Positions 46,267-54,461 of a stretch of DNA of 64,000 nt are shown one piece after another (positions within the stretch are counted from its first letter, which is position 1; the number at the start of each line of letters is the position of its first letter). Source of the DNA: JAWKWH01 sp041397625. Its GTDB lineage: Bacteria; Pseudomonadota; Alphaproteobacteria; Rhizobiales; Rhizobiaceae. Both the position numbers and the translations under genes were made by a program. The DNA lies in NCBI GenBank assembly GCA_041397625.1, contig JAWKWH010000001.1, positions 248,001-312,000 of the forward strand, written 5' to 3'. The notes beneath the pieces were generated by a model. That model was not told where the DNA came from, searched no databases, and saw only the letters and a program-made list of their open reading frames with translations.

Positions 46267-46848
46267 TCAGCGCGGGGCGAACCGGCGCAAGCCGGATTCG
46301 GTCAGTATTTCGCAAAGCGGCACGTCATGCGGCTCGGCCGGCACGGCGTCGACCCGCTGGCAGTCAAATGCGATGCCGACCAGCCGCGGCTCGATGCCCT
46401 TGGCGCCCAGGCGGGCGATCGCCCTGTCGTAATAGCCGGCGCCGTAGCCGATACGGTTGCCGGCCGCGTCGAAGGCCGCCAGCGGCACCAGCATGACCGA
46501 CGGATCGAGCACCGCCGCTTCCGGGCCGGGTCCGGCGGTGCCGAACCCCATCTCGACCATCGGCGCGCCGCGCTTAAGTTCGCGAAACACGATCGTCGTC
46601 CTGTCGAGGATCGCAGGCAGGCAAAGCCGAGCGCCCTTCTCGCGCAGCGCAAACATCAGCGGCCTGACATCGACCTCCGAGCGCATCGGCCAGAAGCCCG
46701 AGACCACCGTGCCGGGTTCGATGGCGATCGCATCGGCCGCTTCGGCAAGGCCGAGCGAGGCTTCGATGCGCCAGCCGGCATCGAGCGCGTCGCGGCGGGC
46801 AAGTGCGGCAGCCCGTAGTTGCTTTTTAGAGGCCCTTGTCTCGGTCAT
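46267..46848 (-). CDS. 5-formyltetrahydrofolate cyclo-ligase
   Basis: A 193-residue enzyme converting 5-formyl-THF to 5,10-methenyl-THF with ATP (YgfA/MTHFS). Conserved blocks are SGFWPMRSEVDVRPLM near 50, and the C-terminal LVPLAAFDAAGNRIGYGAGYYDR signature near residue 120. The start ATG 46848 is inside the conserved N-terminus (SKKQLRAAALARRDAL). The gene lies about 35 bases downstream of 6S RNA on the same strand, the arrangement seen for ygfA in many proteobacteria. Confidence 0.92.
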   Translation of the reverse strand: MTETRASKKQLRAAALARRDALDAGWRIEASLGLAEAADAIAIEPGTVVSGFWPMRSEVDVRPLMFALREKGARLCLPAILDRTTIVFRELKRGAPMVEMGFGTAGPGPEAAVLDPSVMLVPLAAFDAAGNRIGYGAGYYDRAIARLGAKGIEPRLVGIAFDCQRVDAVPAEPHDVPLCEILTESGLRRFAPR

Positions 46849-46882
46849 GCGCAAAAGGAAAGGCCAGGTTTGGGGATGGTTG

Positions 46883-47042
46883 GTCGGCGAACCATGACGA
46901 CCGGTGGAGATGTCGACCCCGGGAACCTACAAAGTAGGTGGGCGCCGTGTGAAAGGACCCACGGGTCCAGCCAGGGACAGCTCCCTTGGAAGTCGATAAG
47001 GCCCCGGGAGTAGTACCCCTGCCGCGAAGCACAGAACGCCGA
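46883..47042 (-). ncRNA. ssrS: 6S RNA
   Basis: A roughly 160-nt structured RNA, read on the minus strand, that mimics an open promoter and sequesters sigma-70 RNA polymerase. The ends can close with CGGCG (47037-47041) pairing CGCCG (46885-46889). Internal paired blocks include CAAGGGAGC/GTCCCTGG, GGACCC/GGGTCC and CACCTAC/GTAGG. A CTATAT -10-like sequence lies just upstream (about 47047-47053). Position directly before the folate cyclo-ligase gene is diagnostic. The exact ends are estimates. Confidence 0.82.
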
Positions 47043-47157
47043 AGGCCTATATAGGCGGTCCGGCGGGGCCGCGCCAGCGGGAATTTCCGGTTGCCCCGCG
47101 CGATGGCGCCCAATAGTGTCCGGCCTCGTTGCAAGCCTGTGGAGATGCGCCTTGACC

Positions 47158-48000
47158 ATGCAGTTTACCGGAACCGACGCCTATGTGGCCGATAAGGACC
47201 TGATGGTCGCTGTCAACGCCGCCATCAAGCTGGAGCGGCCGCTGCTGGTCAAGGGCGAGCCGGGCACCGGCAAGACCGAGCTTGCCCGCCAGGTGGCCGA
47301 GGCGCTCGGCCTCGACCTGATCGAGTGGCACGTCAAGTCGACCACCCGCGCGCAGCAGGGGCTCTACGAATACGATGCCGTGTCGCGGTTGCGCGATAGC
47401 CAACTCGGCGACGAGCGCTTCAACGACATCAGGAACTACATCAAGCGCGGCAAATTGTGGGAGGCCTTCGCCGCGAACGAGAAGGTGGTGCTGCTGATCG
47501 ATGAGATCGACAAGGCCGACATCGAGTTTCCCAACGACCTGCTGCAGGAACTCGACCGCATGGAGTTCTTCGTCTACGAGACCGGCGAGACGATCACCGC
47601 CAGGCAGCGGCCGATCGTCATCATCACCTCCAACAACGAGAAGGAACTGCCCGACGCCTTTCTGCGCCGCTGCTTCTTCCACTATATCCGCTTTCCAGAC
47701 GCCGAGACGCTGACCCGGATCGTCGACGTGCACTATCCCGGCATCAAGCAGAACCTGGTGTCGGCGGCGCTGACCCAGTTCTATGAGATCCGCGAGCAGC
47801 AGGGCCTTAAGAAGAAGCCGTCGACATCGGAAGTGCTCGACTGGATCAGGCTGCTGGTCGCCGACGACATCTCGCCGGAGGACCTGCGCGGCGACGCCAG
47901 GAACGCCCTGCCGCGCCTGCACGGCGCGCTGTTGAAGAACGAGCAGGACGTGCACCTGTTCGAGCGCCTGGCGTTTCTGGCAAGGCAGCAGGGGCGGTAG
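47158..48000 (+). CDS. MoxR-family AAA+ ATPase
   Basis: A 280-residue AAA+ protein. Walker A GEPGTGKT is at 33-40, Walker B VVLLIDEIDKAD near 110-121, and the sensor region IITSNNEKELPDAFLRRC near residue 160. MoxR ATPases work with VWA-domain proteins to mature metal cofactors or assemble complexes. The expected CoxE-like VWA partner is not adjacent but 3 kb downstream (51006). Start ATG 47158 follows GGAGATGCG. It is divergent from 6S RNA. Confidence 0.92.
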   Translation: MQFTGTDAYVADKDLMVAVNAAIKLERPLLVKGEPGTGKTELARQVAEALGLDLIEWHVKSTTRAQQGLYEYDAVSRLRDSQLGDERFNDIRNYIKRGKLWEAFAANEKVVLLIDEIDKADIEFPNDLLQELDRMEFFVYETGETITARQRPIVIITSNNEKELPDAFLRRCFFHYIRFPDAETLTRIVDVHYPGIKQNLVSAALTQFYEIREQQGLKKKPSTSEVLDWIRLLVADDISPEDLRGDARNALPRLHGALLKNEQDVHLFERLAFLARQQGR

Positions 48001-48065
48001 CCGATCACGCGCCGGACCGTCGAGCCTTTGATCGATGCCGGCCTTCGCGGGAGAGCGACAAGACC

Positions 48066-48959
48066 ATGACCATCCTGCGCACGCCTGACGAACGCTTTGC
48101 CGGGCTTCCCGGTTTCTCCTTCGCACCCCATTATCTCGACGATCTGACCTCGTTGGACGGTGTGCGTATCCACTATCTGGACGAGGGACCAAAGGACGCC
48201 GAACACACCTATCTCTGCCTGCACGGCGAACCGACCTGGTGCTACCTGTACCGCAAGATGATCCCGGTGTTCACGGGCGCGGGCGGCCGGGTCGTCGCGC
48301 CCGACTTTGCCGGCTTCGGCCGGTCCGACAAACCGGCCGATGACGGTGTCTACACGTTTCATTTTCATCGCGATATGCTGCTGGCCCTCATCCGGCGGCT
48401 CGACCTGAAGAACATTACCCTCGTCGTGCAGGACTGGGGCGGTCTGCTCGGCCTCACCCTGCCGATGGCCATGACCGAACGTTTCTCGCGGCTGATCATC
48501 ATGAACACGGCGCTTGCCACCGGCACCACGCCGTCCGAAGGCTTCCTCCAGTGGCGCGCCTATGTTGCCGCCAATCCCGACCTTGCGGTCGGCGGTTTGA
48601 TGAAACGGTCATGCCCGCAGCTGACCGATGCCGAGGTCGCTGCCTACGACGCGCCGTTCCCGGATATTTCGTTCAAGGCCGGCGTGCGCCGCTTTCCGGC
48701 GATGGTCATGACGGAGCCCGACATGGAGGGCGTGACGGAATCCAGGCAGGCGGCGGATTTCTGGCGCAAGGACTGGGTCGGCAGCAGTTTCATGGCCATC
48801 GGCGCAAGGGACCCCGTGCTTGGCGTGGATGTCATGCAGTCGATGCGTTCGTTGATACGCGGCTGCCCGGAACCGATGATCCTCGAGGATGCCGGACATT
48901 TCGTCCAGGAATCGGGTGACACCATCGCCAGTGCTGCATTGGACGCCTTTGCCGATTGA
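48066..48959 (+). CDS. Haloalkane dehalogenase (DhlA-like, HLD-I)
   Basis: A 297-residue alpha/beta hydrolase that resembles Xanthobacter DhlA over its whole length. The triad is Asp123 (QDWGG), His278 (AGHFVQE) and Asp249 (IGARDPVLG). Both halide-stabilising tryptophans are present: Trp124 and Trp163. The oxyanion motif HGEPTW is at 53-58. All residues needed for hydrolytic C-halogen cleavage are therefore kept; a natural substrate is unknown. It lies between moxR and metA, with no haloacid dehalogenase or alcohol dehydrogenase nearby. Confidence 0.9.
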   Translation: MTILRTPDERFAGLPGFSFAPHYLDDLTSLDGVRIHYLDEGPKDAEHTYLCLHGEPTWCYLYRKMIPVFTGAGGRVVAPDFAGFGRSDKPADDGVYTFHFHRDMLLALIRRLDLKNITLVVQDWGGLLGLTLPMAMTERFSRLIIMNTALATGTTPSEGFLQWRAYVAANPDLAVGGLMKRSCPQLTDAEVAAYDAPFPDISFKAGVRRFPAMVMTEPDMEGVTESRQAADFWRKDWVGSSFMAIGARDPVLGVDVMQSMRSLIRGCPEPMILEDAGHFVQESGDTIASAALDAFAD

Positions 48960-49003
48960 CCCGCCACCATTGACCGCAATTGCGCTCGCGACTACATTCC
49001 GGC

Positions 49004-49056
49004 CCGTGGTGATTTGGCCGGCCGGCTTGCAGCCACGTAAAACAAGTCGCTAAAAG
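49004..49056 (+). promoter_or_regulatory. SAM-II riboswitch upstream of metA
   Basis: The sequence CGTGGTGATTTG, a GGCCGGC segment, CTTGCAGCCACG, then AACAAGTCGCTAAA matches the compact H-type pseudoknot of SAM-II. CGTGG pairs with CCACG. It ends 73 bases before metA, so SAM should shut off translation of metA. Confidence 0.95.
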
Positions 49057-49128
49057 GGCCGCGGGCAAACCCCGATCGGAACCGGCAGCGGCTTATCCGT
49101 TGGCCGGTTTTGTTTTGGAGCGACACCG

Positions 49129-50067
49129 ATGCCGATCCGCATTCCAGACGGTCTTCCCGCCCGCGACGTTCTCGTCGGCGAGGGCGTGATGGTCATGGAC
49201 GAATCGGTCGCCATCCGCCAGGACATAAGGCCGCTGCAGATCGGGTTGTTAAACCTGATGCCCAACAAGATCGCCACCGAGACGCAGATCGCCCGCCTTG
49301 TCGGCTCGACGCCGCTGCAGGTGGAACTGACGCTGGTGCGCGTCGGCTCGCACCGGGCGCGGAACACCTCCGAAGACCACCTGATCAACTTCTACCAGAC
49401 CTGGGACGAGGTGAAGCACCGCAAGTTCGACGGTTTCATCATCACCGGCGCGCCGATCGAGACGCTGCCGTTCGAGGACGTGACCTATTGGCGCGAATTG
49501 CAGCGCATCCTCGACTGGACCGAGACCAATGTGCATTCGTCCTTCTTCGTCTGCTGGGGCGCGATGGCGGCGGCCTACCATTTCCACGGCGTGCCCAAGC
49601 ACCAGCTCGCCGAGAAGGCGTTCGGCGTCTACCGCCACCACAATCTCAACCCGGCCTCGCCCTATCTCGCCGGCTTCTCGGACGATTTCCAGATTTCCGT
49701 GTCGCGCTGGACCGAGGTGCGCCGCGACGACATCGACCCGGCAAGCGGGCTCGAAGTGCTGATGGAATCCGACGATACCGGGCTCTGCCTGCTGGCCGAG
49801 AAGCGCTGCAACCGGCTCTATATCTTCAACCATGTCGAATATGATTCCGGCACGCTGGCGGCGGAGTATTTCCGCGATGTCGACGCCGGCGTGGCGATCA
49901 AGCTGCCGGCCAACTACTTTCCCGGCGACGATCCGGCCAGACCGCCGCTCAACCGCTGGCGCAGCCACGCCTTCCTGCTGTTCGGCAACTGGATCAACCA
50001 GACCTACCAGACGACGCCGTTCGACCTCGGCGACGTCGGCGGCGACACCAGGCAGGCGGCGCAATGA
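49129..50067 (+). CDS. metA: Homoserine O-acyltransferase, predicted acetyl-specific
   Basis: A 312-residue enzyme activating homoserine in methionine synthesis. The catalytic Cys142 (FFVCWGAMAA), His235 and Glu237 (IFNHVEYD) align exactly with the MetA family. Residue 111 is Glu (GAPIETLP); in MetA proteins Glu at this place selects acetyl-CoA and Gly selects succinyl-CoA, so this is predicted to be an acetyltransferase. Expression is controlled by the SAM-II riboswitch upstream. It overlaps the GNAT gene by four bases. Confidence 0.95.
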   Translation: MPIRIPDGLPARDVLVGEGVMVMDESVAIRQDIRPLQIGLLNLMPNKIATETQIARLVGSTPLQVELTLVRVGSHRARNTSEDHLINFYQTWDEVKHRKFDGFIITGAPIETLPFEDVTYWRELQRILDWTETNVHSSFFVCWGAMAAAYHFHGVPKHQLAEKAFGVYRHHNLNPASPYLAGFSDDFQISVSRWTEVRRDDIDPASGLEVLMESDDTGLCLLAEKRCNRLYIFNHVEYDSGTLAAEYFRDVDAGVAIKLPANYFPGDDPARPPLNRWRSHAFLLFGNWINQTYQTTPFDLGDVGGDTRQAAQ

Positions 50068-50522
50068 GCGACGGCGTTGTCGTCCGCCCGCTTGTCGCCG
50101 CCGACGAGGCCGAATGGCGGCGGCTGTGGACCGCCTATCTGGAATTCTACGAGGCAGCCGTGCCGGAGGAAGTCTACCGCTCGTCGTTCGACCGCATGCT
50201 GGCCGGCAATGCCGGCGCTGCAAACGAGTTCCGCGGCCTGATCGCCGAGGTCGACGGCAAGTCCGTCGGCCTGGTGCACTATCTCTTCCACCGCCATGGC
50301 TGGCGGATCGAGAATGTCTGCTACCTGCAGGACCTCTACGCCGACCCGCAAGCGCGCGGCACCGGCGTCGGCCGGGCGCTGATCGAAGCGGTCTATGCCG
50401 CCGCCGACGAGGCGGGCTGTCCGTCGGTCTACTGGCTGACGCAGGATTTCAACGCCACCGCGCGCAAGCTCTACGACCGCATCGCGACGAAAACGCCGTT
50501 CATCAAATACCAACGGAGTTAA
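50064..50522 (+). CDS. GNAT family N-acetyltransferase
   Basis: A 152-residue GNAT enzyme. The acetyl-CoA loop is QARGTGVGRALIEAV near residue 94, preceded by the beta-strand CYLQDLYADP. The N-terminus (VVRPLVAADEAEWRRLWTAYLEFYE) is typical of the PhnO/ElaA-like group. It overlaps metA by an ATGA and so is under the same riboswitch; a role in methionine metabolism is not otherwise shown. Its last four bases overlap the 3' end of the convergent HNH gene. Confidence 0.88.
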   Translation: MSDGVVVRPLVAADEAEWRRLWTAYLEFYEAAVPEEVYRSSFDRMLAGNAGAANEFRGLIAEVDGKSVGLVHYLFHRHGWRIENVCYLQDLYADPQARGTGVGRALIEAVYAAADEAGCPSVYWLTQDFNATARKLYDRIATKTPFIKYQRS

Positions 50523-50941
50523 CGCTTCCGCGAACCAACAGCCTGTGTGAGCGGCGGTGTGGGTTCCATAATTCTCTGACTTTCCTTCATGTAGGCCAAA
50601 CCTGCGACAAACCACAGGTGCGCCGCCGGCCACTGATTGCTGTGCTTCTTCGTCCGCTTGCCTTTGAAATACTCACCGGAGAGAAATTCCGGCAAAGATT
50701 GTGTCCCCTTGGCCCGATTGCATTCAAGGCAGCACGGCAAGGTCAGCACGCCGATGGCGTAAGCGCGGGGAACGATATGATCGCGCGTCGCTTTTGTTGG
50801 TGACAGTGGCACTCCCGTCCCGGCCCGACGGCGCATCGGGATGCCGCAATAGGCACACCATCTCCTGCGATCGTCCTGCCACCACGAACCAATGATCAGC
50901 TCTGCGGATCGAATCACGGAATGCAACTGGTCTGTTTCCAT
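50519..50941 (-). CDS. Stand-alone HNH endonuclease-like protein
   Basis: A 140-residue protein with an HNH nuclease core: Cys29-x-x-Cys32, Asp54-His55 (DHIVPRAYAIG), and Cys71-x-x-Cys74-Asn75 (CLECNRAKG). The four cysteines would hold a structural zinc and His55 is the general base. No DNA-recognition domain or partner methylase is seen. The coding sequence and its upstream region are visibly lower in GC than the flanks, suggesting recent arrival. A 14-bp palindrome lies five bases before its start codon. It is the only minus-strand gene between moxR and the VWA gene. Confidence 0.85.
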   Translation of the reverse strand: METDQLHSVIRSAELIIGSWWQDDRRRWCAYCGIPMRRRAGTGVPLSPTKATRDHIVPRAYAIGVLTLPCCLECNRAKGTQSLPEFLSGEYFKGKRTKKHSNQWPAAHLWFVAGLAYMKESQRIMEPTPPLTQAVGSRKR

Positions 50942-50945
50942 GACA

Positions 50946-50959
50946 TCTCATATATGAGA
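50946..50959. promoter_or_regulatory. TCTCATATATGAGA palindrome before the HNH gene
   Basis: A perfect 14-bp palindrome lies five bases upstream of the HNH start codon, in an AT-rich patch shared with the divergent VWA gene. It could be an operator or a promoter -10 region. Confidence 0.4.
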
Positions 50960-51005
50960 GACATTCCAATACTTCCCAAAAGCAACCGCTAAGATTCTAA
51001 GAAAG

Positions 51006-52196
51006 ATGTTCATCCCGTTCTTCCTCGAACTGAAAGCCGCGCGCATTCCCGTGTCGCTGCGCGAATATCTGACCATGCTGGAAGGCATGGATGCCGACCT
51101 CGTCACCTATGACGTCGAGGGCTTCTACTTCCTGGCGCGCGCGGCCATGGTGAAGGACGAACGCCATATCGATCGCTTCGACCAGGTCTTCTCCCATGTC
51201 TTCCGCGGCGTCGAGGCGGTGTCGGGCGAGGGCGCGGTCGATATTATGGACCTGCCGGAGGAGTGGCTGCGCCGGCTGGCCGAGAAGCATCTTTCGGAAG
51301 AGGACAAGAAACTGGTCGAGGCGCTTGGCGGCTTCGAAAAGCTGATGGAAACGCTGAAAAAACGGCTCGAGGAGCAGAAGGAGCGCCACCAGGGCGGCTC
51401 GAAATGGATCGGCACCGCCGGCACCTCGCCCTTCGGCGCCTATGGCTACAATCCCGAGGGTGTGCGCATCGGCCAGCACGAGAGCCGCCACCGCCGCGCG
51501 GTCAAGGTCTGGGACAAGCGCGAGTTCAAGAATTTCGACGATACCGTCGAACTCGGTACCCGCAACATCAAGGTGGCGCTAAAGCGGCTGAGGCGCTGGG
51601 TACGCGAGGGCGCCGATGAGGAACTGGACCTCGGTGGTACCATCCGCTCGACCGCCGAGCACGGCTATCTCGACGTCAAGACCCGACCGGAACGGCGCAA
51701 TGCCGTCAAGCTGTTGATGTTCTTCGATGTCGGCGGCTCGATGGACGATCACATCCGCACCGCCGAGGAACTGTTTTCCGCCGCGCGGGCCGAATTCCGC
51801 CAGCTTGAATATTTCTATTTCCACAACTGCCTCTACGAGCGCGTCTGGAAGGACAATCGCCGCCGCCATTCGGAGCTGATCCCGACCTATGACGTGCTCC
51901 ACAAATACGGCCACGACTACAAGGTGGTGTTCGTCGGCGACGCGGCGATGAGCCCCTACGAGGTCGCCTATCCCGGCGGCTCGGTCGAGCACTGGAACGA
52001 CGAGCCCGGCGCGCTATGGCTGCAGCGGGCGCTCAACCAGTGGCCGAACGCGATCTGGATCAACCCGACGCGCGAGAAGCACTGGGGCTACACCCATTCG
52101 GTCGGCATGATCCGCGAGATCTTCTCCGACCGCATGTTCCCGCTGACGCTGAAAGGGCTGGAAGCGGCGACCAGGGAACTGAGCCGCAAGCATTGA
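51006..52196 (+). CDS. VWA domain protein, CoxE-like partner of MoxR
   Basis: A 396-residue protein of the CoxE/YeaD-like VWA family that works with MoxR ATPases. A charged helical N-terminal half (EEDKKLVEALGGFEKLMETLKKRLEEQKERH) leads to the VWA domain, whose MIDAS reads DVGGSMDD at 241-248, with Gly in place of the usual first Ser. VFVGDAAMSPYE near 309 completes the metal site. The start at 51006 has only a weak AAGAAAG ribosome-binding sequence. The gene is separated from its ATPase partner by four unrelated genes. Confidence 0.9.
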   Translation: MFIPFFLELKAARIPVSLREYLTMLEGMDADLVTYDVEGFYFLARAAMVKDERHIDRFDQVFSHVFRGVEAVSGEGAVDIMDLPEEWLRRLAEKHLSEEDKKLVEALGGFEKLMETLKKRLEEQKERHQGGSKWIGTAGTSPFGAYGYNPEGVRIGQHESRHRRAVKVWDKREFKNFDDTVELGTRNIKVALKRLRRWVREGADEELDLGGTIRSTAEHGYLDVKTRPERRNAVKLLMFFDVGGSMDDHIRTAEELFSAARAEFRQLEYFYFHNCLYERVWKDNRRRHSELIPTYDVLHKYGHDYKVVFVGDAAMSPYEVAYPGGSVEHWNDEPGALWLQRALNQWPNAIWINPTREKHWGYTHSVGMIREIFSDRMFPLTLKGLEAATRELSRKH

Positions 52197-52287
52197 GCGT
52201 TGCGGCGCGGGCCTATCCGACCTGATGTGCGGCCAGCCACGCTTCCACGAATTCGACCCGTTCGGCGACCGAAACCCTGCCGGTTTG

Positions 52288-52560
52288 TCACACCATCCCG
52301 AGCGCGTTCTTGTAGAGGTCGATCATCGCTTCCTCTTCCTGGCGCTCGGCCTGGTCCTTCTTCCGCAGCCGCACGATGGTGCGCACGGCCTTGGTGTCGA
52401 AGCCGGTGCCCTTCATCTCGGCATAGACTTCCTTGATGTCGTCGGAAATCGTCTTCTTCTCCTCCTCGAGCCGCTCGATGCGCTCGATGAAGGCGCGAAG
52501 CTGGCCGGCGGCCACGGTCTGCGAGGTTTCGTCGGTGATGTCGTCGGCCAAGTCGGTCAC
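52288..52560 (-). CDS. gapR: DUF2312 nucleoid-associated protein GapR
   Basis: A 90-residue DUF2312 protein. Its Caulobacter homologue GapR binds overtwisted DNA and stimulates topoisomerases during replication. The protein is almost entirely helical, with a coiled coil (QLRAFIERIERLEEEKKTI) followed by KEVYAEMKGTGFDTKAVRTIVRLRKKD, the DNA-binding region. The start at 52560 is the family-typical MTDLADDITDETSQTVAAGQ. A short gap after the VWA gene separates the convergent genes. Confidence 0.92.
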   Translation of the reverse strand: MTDLADDITDETSQTVAAGQLRAFIERIERLEEEKKTISDDIKEVYAEMKGTGFDTKAVRTIVRLRKKDQAERQEEEAMIDLYKNALGMV

Positions 52561-52642
52561 TCCGCGTTGAAGGCGCCGCGGAATCGCCGCGGCATTTGAC
52601 GGTCTGGTTGCCGCAGCGCCGGCCGGGCGTCAAGCCGGCCGG

Positions 52643-52954
52643 TCAATGCCCGTGTGGATTGTTGCGGTCAAACGCCTGCTTCTGCTCGGATGTGGCCTCG
52701 GTCTGGTACCTGTCGCGCCATTCGCCATAGGGCATGCCGTAGATGATCTCGCGCGCCTCGTCCTTCGACAGGTCGACGCCCGCCTCTTCGGCGGCGTCGC
52801 GATACCAGTTCGACAGGCAGTTGCGGCAGAAGCCGCCGAGGTTCATCAGGTCGATGTTCTGCACGTCGGTGCGGTTGCGCAGGTGTTCGACCAGCCGGCG
52901 GAAGGCCGCCGCCTCGAAGTCGCGCCGCTGGTTCTCGTCAAGTTGCTTCATCAT
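52643..52954 (-). CDS. DUF1244 domain protein
   Basis: A 103-residue member of DUF1244, a small helical family common in proteobacteria. Conserved features are FRRLVEHLRNRTDVQNIDLM, GGFCRNCLSNWY with two cysteines (positions 43 and 46), and EIIYGMPYGEWRDRYQ. The CxxC could bind a metal. It lies between the N-formylglutamate amidohydrolase gene and gapR on the same strand. Function not established. Confidence 0.92.
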   Translation of the reverse strand: MMKQLDENQRRDFEAAAFRRLVEHLRNRTDVQNIDLMNLGGFCRNCLSNWYRDAAEEAGVDLSKDEAREIIYGMPYGEWRDRYQTEATSEQKQAFDRNNPHGH

Positions 52955-52977
52955 TCGTCTCCCTTGCCGCGGCCTCG

Positions 52978-53772
52978 TCAGCCATGGGTGCGCGATCCGA
53001 AAAAGCGCTTGTGGTGGATATCGGCCTGCGCGTTGATGCCGTCAAGCACCGGCGCCAGCCGGTCGGCCCATTCGGCTTGTCCTTCCGCGGTGGCGACCAG
53101 GTCCTGGCGGATCTCGATCAGCACGTGCGGATAGCCGTCATGCATGGCATGACGATACATCGTGTCGCCCTTCAGCGCGCCGTCATAGGGTTCGTTGTCG
53201 CCGACGACGAACTCGCCGTCGCGCGTCAAGGCCTCGTAGAGCGGCCGCATCGCCCGGTCGTCGATGTCCCAGAGCAGCGAGACATGCCACGGCCGCGCCA
53301 CGCCCTGCATGGTGGGCGTGAACGAATGGATCGAGATCAACAGCGGCGCAAGGCCGCTCGCGCGCGCCACCTTGTCGACCGCGCCGGCCACCTCCCGGTG
53401 ATAGGGCCGGTACCATCCATCAAGCCGGCGTTCGCGTTCCAGCGGGTCGAGCGGGTAGTTGCCGGCGATCACCGCGCCGTCATAGAGCTGACGGATCAGC
53501 GTCGGGTCGTCCTCACCGCGATTGGGATCGATCAACAGCCGAGAAAACCCGCACAGCACCGCGGGAACGCCGAGGCGGGCGGCTATGCCCCGCGTCACCG
53601 CCTCCACGCCGATATCATAGGCGATATGGCGCTCGAATTCGGATTGCGCCAGGCCGAGCGTGCCGTATTCCGGCGGCAGCGCATTGCGTGCGTGGTCGGC
53701 CAGCAGCAGCATGCCGGCGGCGTAGTCGCCGTCGATGGCGATGAACGGGATTGGATCTGTCGTCTGTTGCAT
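52978..53772 (-). CDS. N-formylglutamate amidohydrolase family protein
   Basis: A 264-residue metal-dependent hydrolase of the HutG-like family. Blocks such as LLLADHARNALPPEYGTLGL, ISIHSFTP near residue 150 and HVLIEIRQDL near 210 hold the probable metal and substrate ligands. HutG members release glutamate from N-formylglutamate in histidine breakdown, but no hut genes are nearby, so the substrate is uncertain. Start 53772 (MQQTTDPIPF) was chosen over an upstream frame extension without homology. A 215-base gap upstream holds divergent promoters. Confidence 0.88.
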   Translation of the reverse strand: MQQTTDPIPFIAIDGDYAAGMLLLADHARNALPPEYGTLGLAQSEFERHIAYDIGVEAVTRGIAARLGVPAVLCGFSRLLIDPNRGEDDPTLIRQLYDGAVIAGNYPLDPLERERRLDGWYRPYHREVAGAVDKVARASGLAPLLISIHSFTPTMQGVARPWHVSLLWDIDDRAMRPLYEALTRDGEFVVGDNEPYDGALKGDTMYRHAMHDGYPHVLIEIRQDLVATAEGQAEWADRLAPVLDGINAQADIHHKRFFGSRTHG

Positions 53773-53987
53773 GCGCGGTGGGTCTTGATGACGGCGCCCC
53801 TTTTTCCACGCCCGCGCGCCGCGCGCAATGGACGTTCTGGCCGCACCGCCGATCATGATGTTGCCTGAATGCTGGTTCTGATAAGCATTGAACCGTTTCA
53901 GGCGATTTGTGATGGCGCGTTGACATGGGCCTGGACTTCTCCGAAAAGGATTCGGTGCAATGCGGTGCTTTGATCAGGGGGCGGAAA

Positions 53988-54461
53988 ATGGCTAGGGCGA
54001 CAGGCCCGTTGTCAATCGTGTCGGGTTTGTGCTTCGCCGCTGTCCTGTCCGGCACCTCCGCCGCCCACGCCGATTTCCGCGTCTGCAATGCGACGCAGAA
54101 TCTCGTCGGCGTCGCCATCGGCTATCGGGCCAAGGCCGGCTGGATCACCGAGGGCTGGTGGCATATCGACGCCTCGAGCTGCAAGACGCTGATCGAAGGC
54201 CGCCTGTCGTCGCGCTACTACTACATTTATGCCGAAGATGCGGAGCGCGGTGGTCGATGGGACGGCCCGATCAACATGTGCGTGGCGGAGAAAGAGTTCA
54301 AGATCATCGGCACCAAGGATTGTTTCGCCCGCGGCTTCCAGCGTGCCGGCTTCCAGGAACATGATACCGGCGAACAACCGAGCTGGATGGTCCAGTTGAC
54401 CGACGAGACCGCGCCGGACAGCACCGCCACCATCACCGGCGCGGGCGGCGAGACCCAATGA
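53988..54461 (+). CDS. DUF1036 domain exported protein
   Basis: A 157-residue protein with a signal peptide (GPLSIVSGLCFAAVLSGTSAAHA) followed by the DUF1036 domain: FRVCNATQNLVGVAIGYR, WITEGWWHIDASSC, and YYIYAEDAERGG. Several cysteines (VCNAT, SSCKTL, MCVAEKEF, DCFARGF) may form disulfides in the periplasm. ATG 53988 follows GGGGGCGG; ATG 53925 is an alternative. It overlaps pyk by four bases, an order I recall from other Rhizobiales. Function unknown. Confidence 0.9.
   Translation: MARATGPLSIVSGLCFAAVLSGTSAAHADFRVCNATQNLVGVAIGYRAKAGWITEGWWHIDASSCKTLIEGRLSSRYYYIYAEDAERGGRWDGPINMCVAEKEFKIIGTKDCFARGFQRAGFQEHDTGEQPSWMVQLTDETAPDSTATITGAGGETQ

Noticed and set aside
50519..51005. Prophage or transposon remnant around the HNH gene
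   Set aside because: No transposase, integrase, terminal inverted repeats or phage structural genes are visible; only composition and a lone HNH gene point that way.
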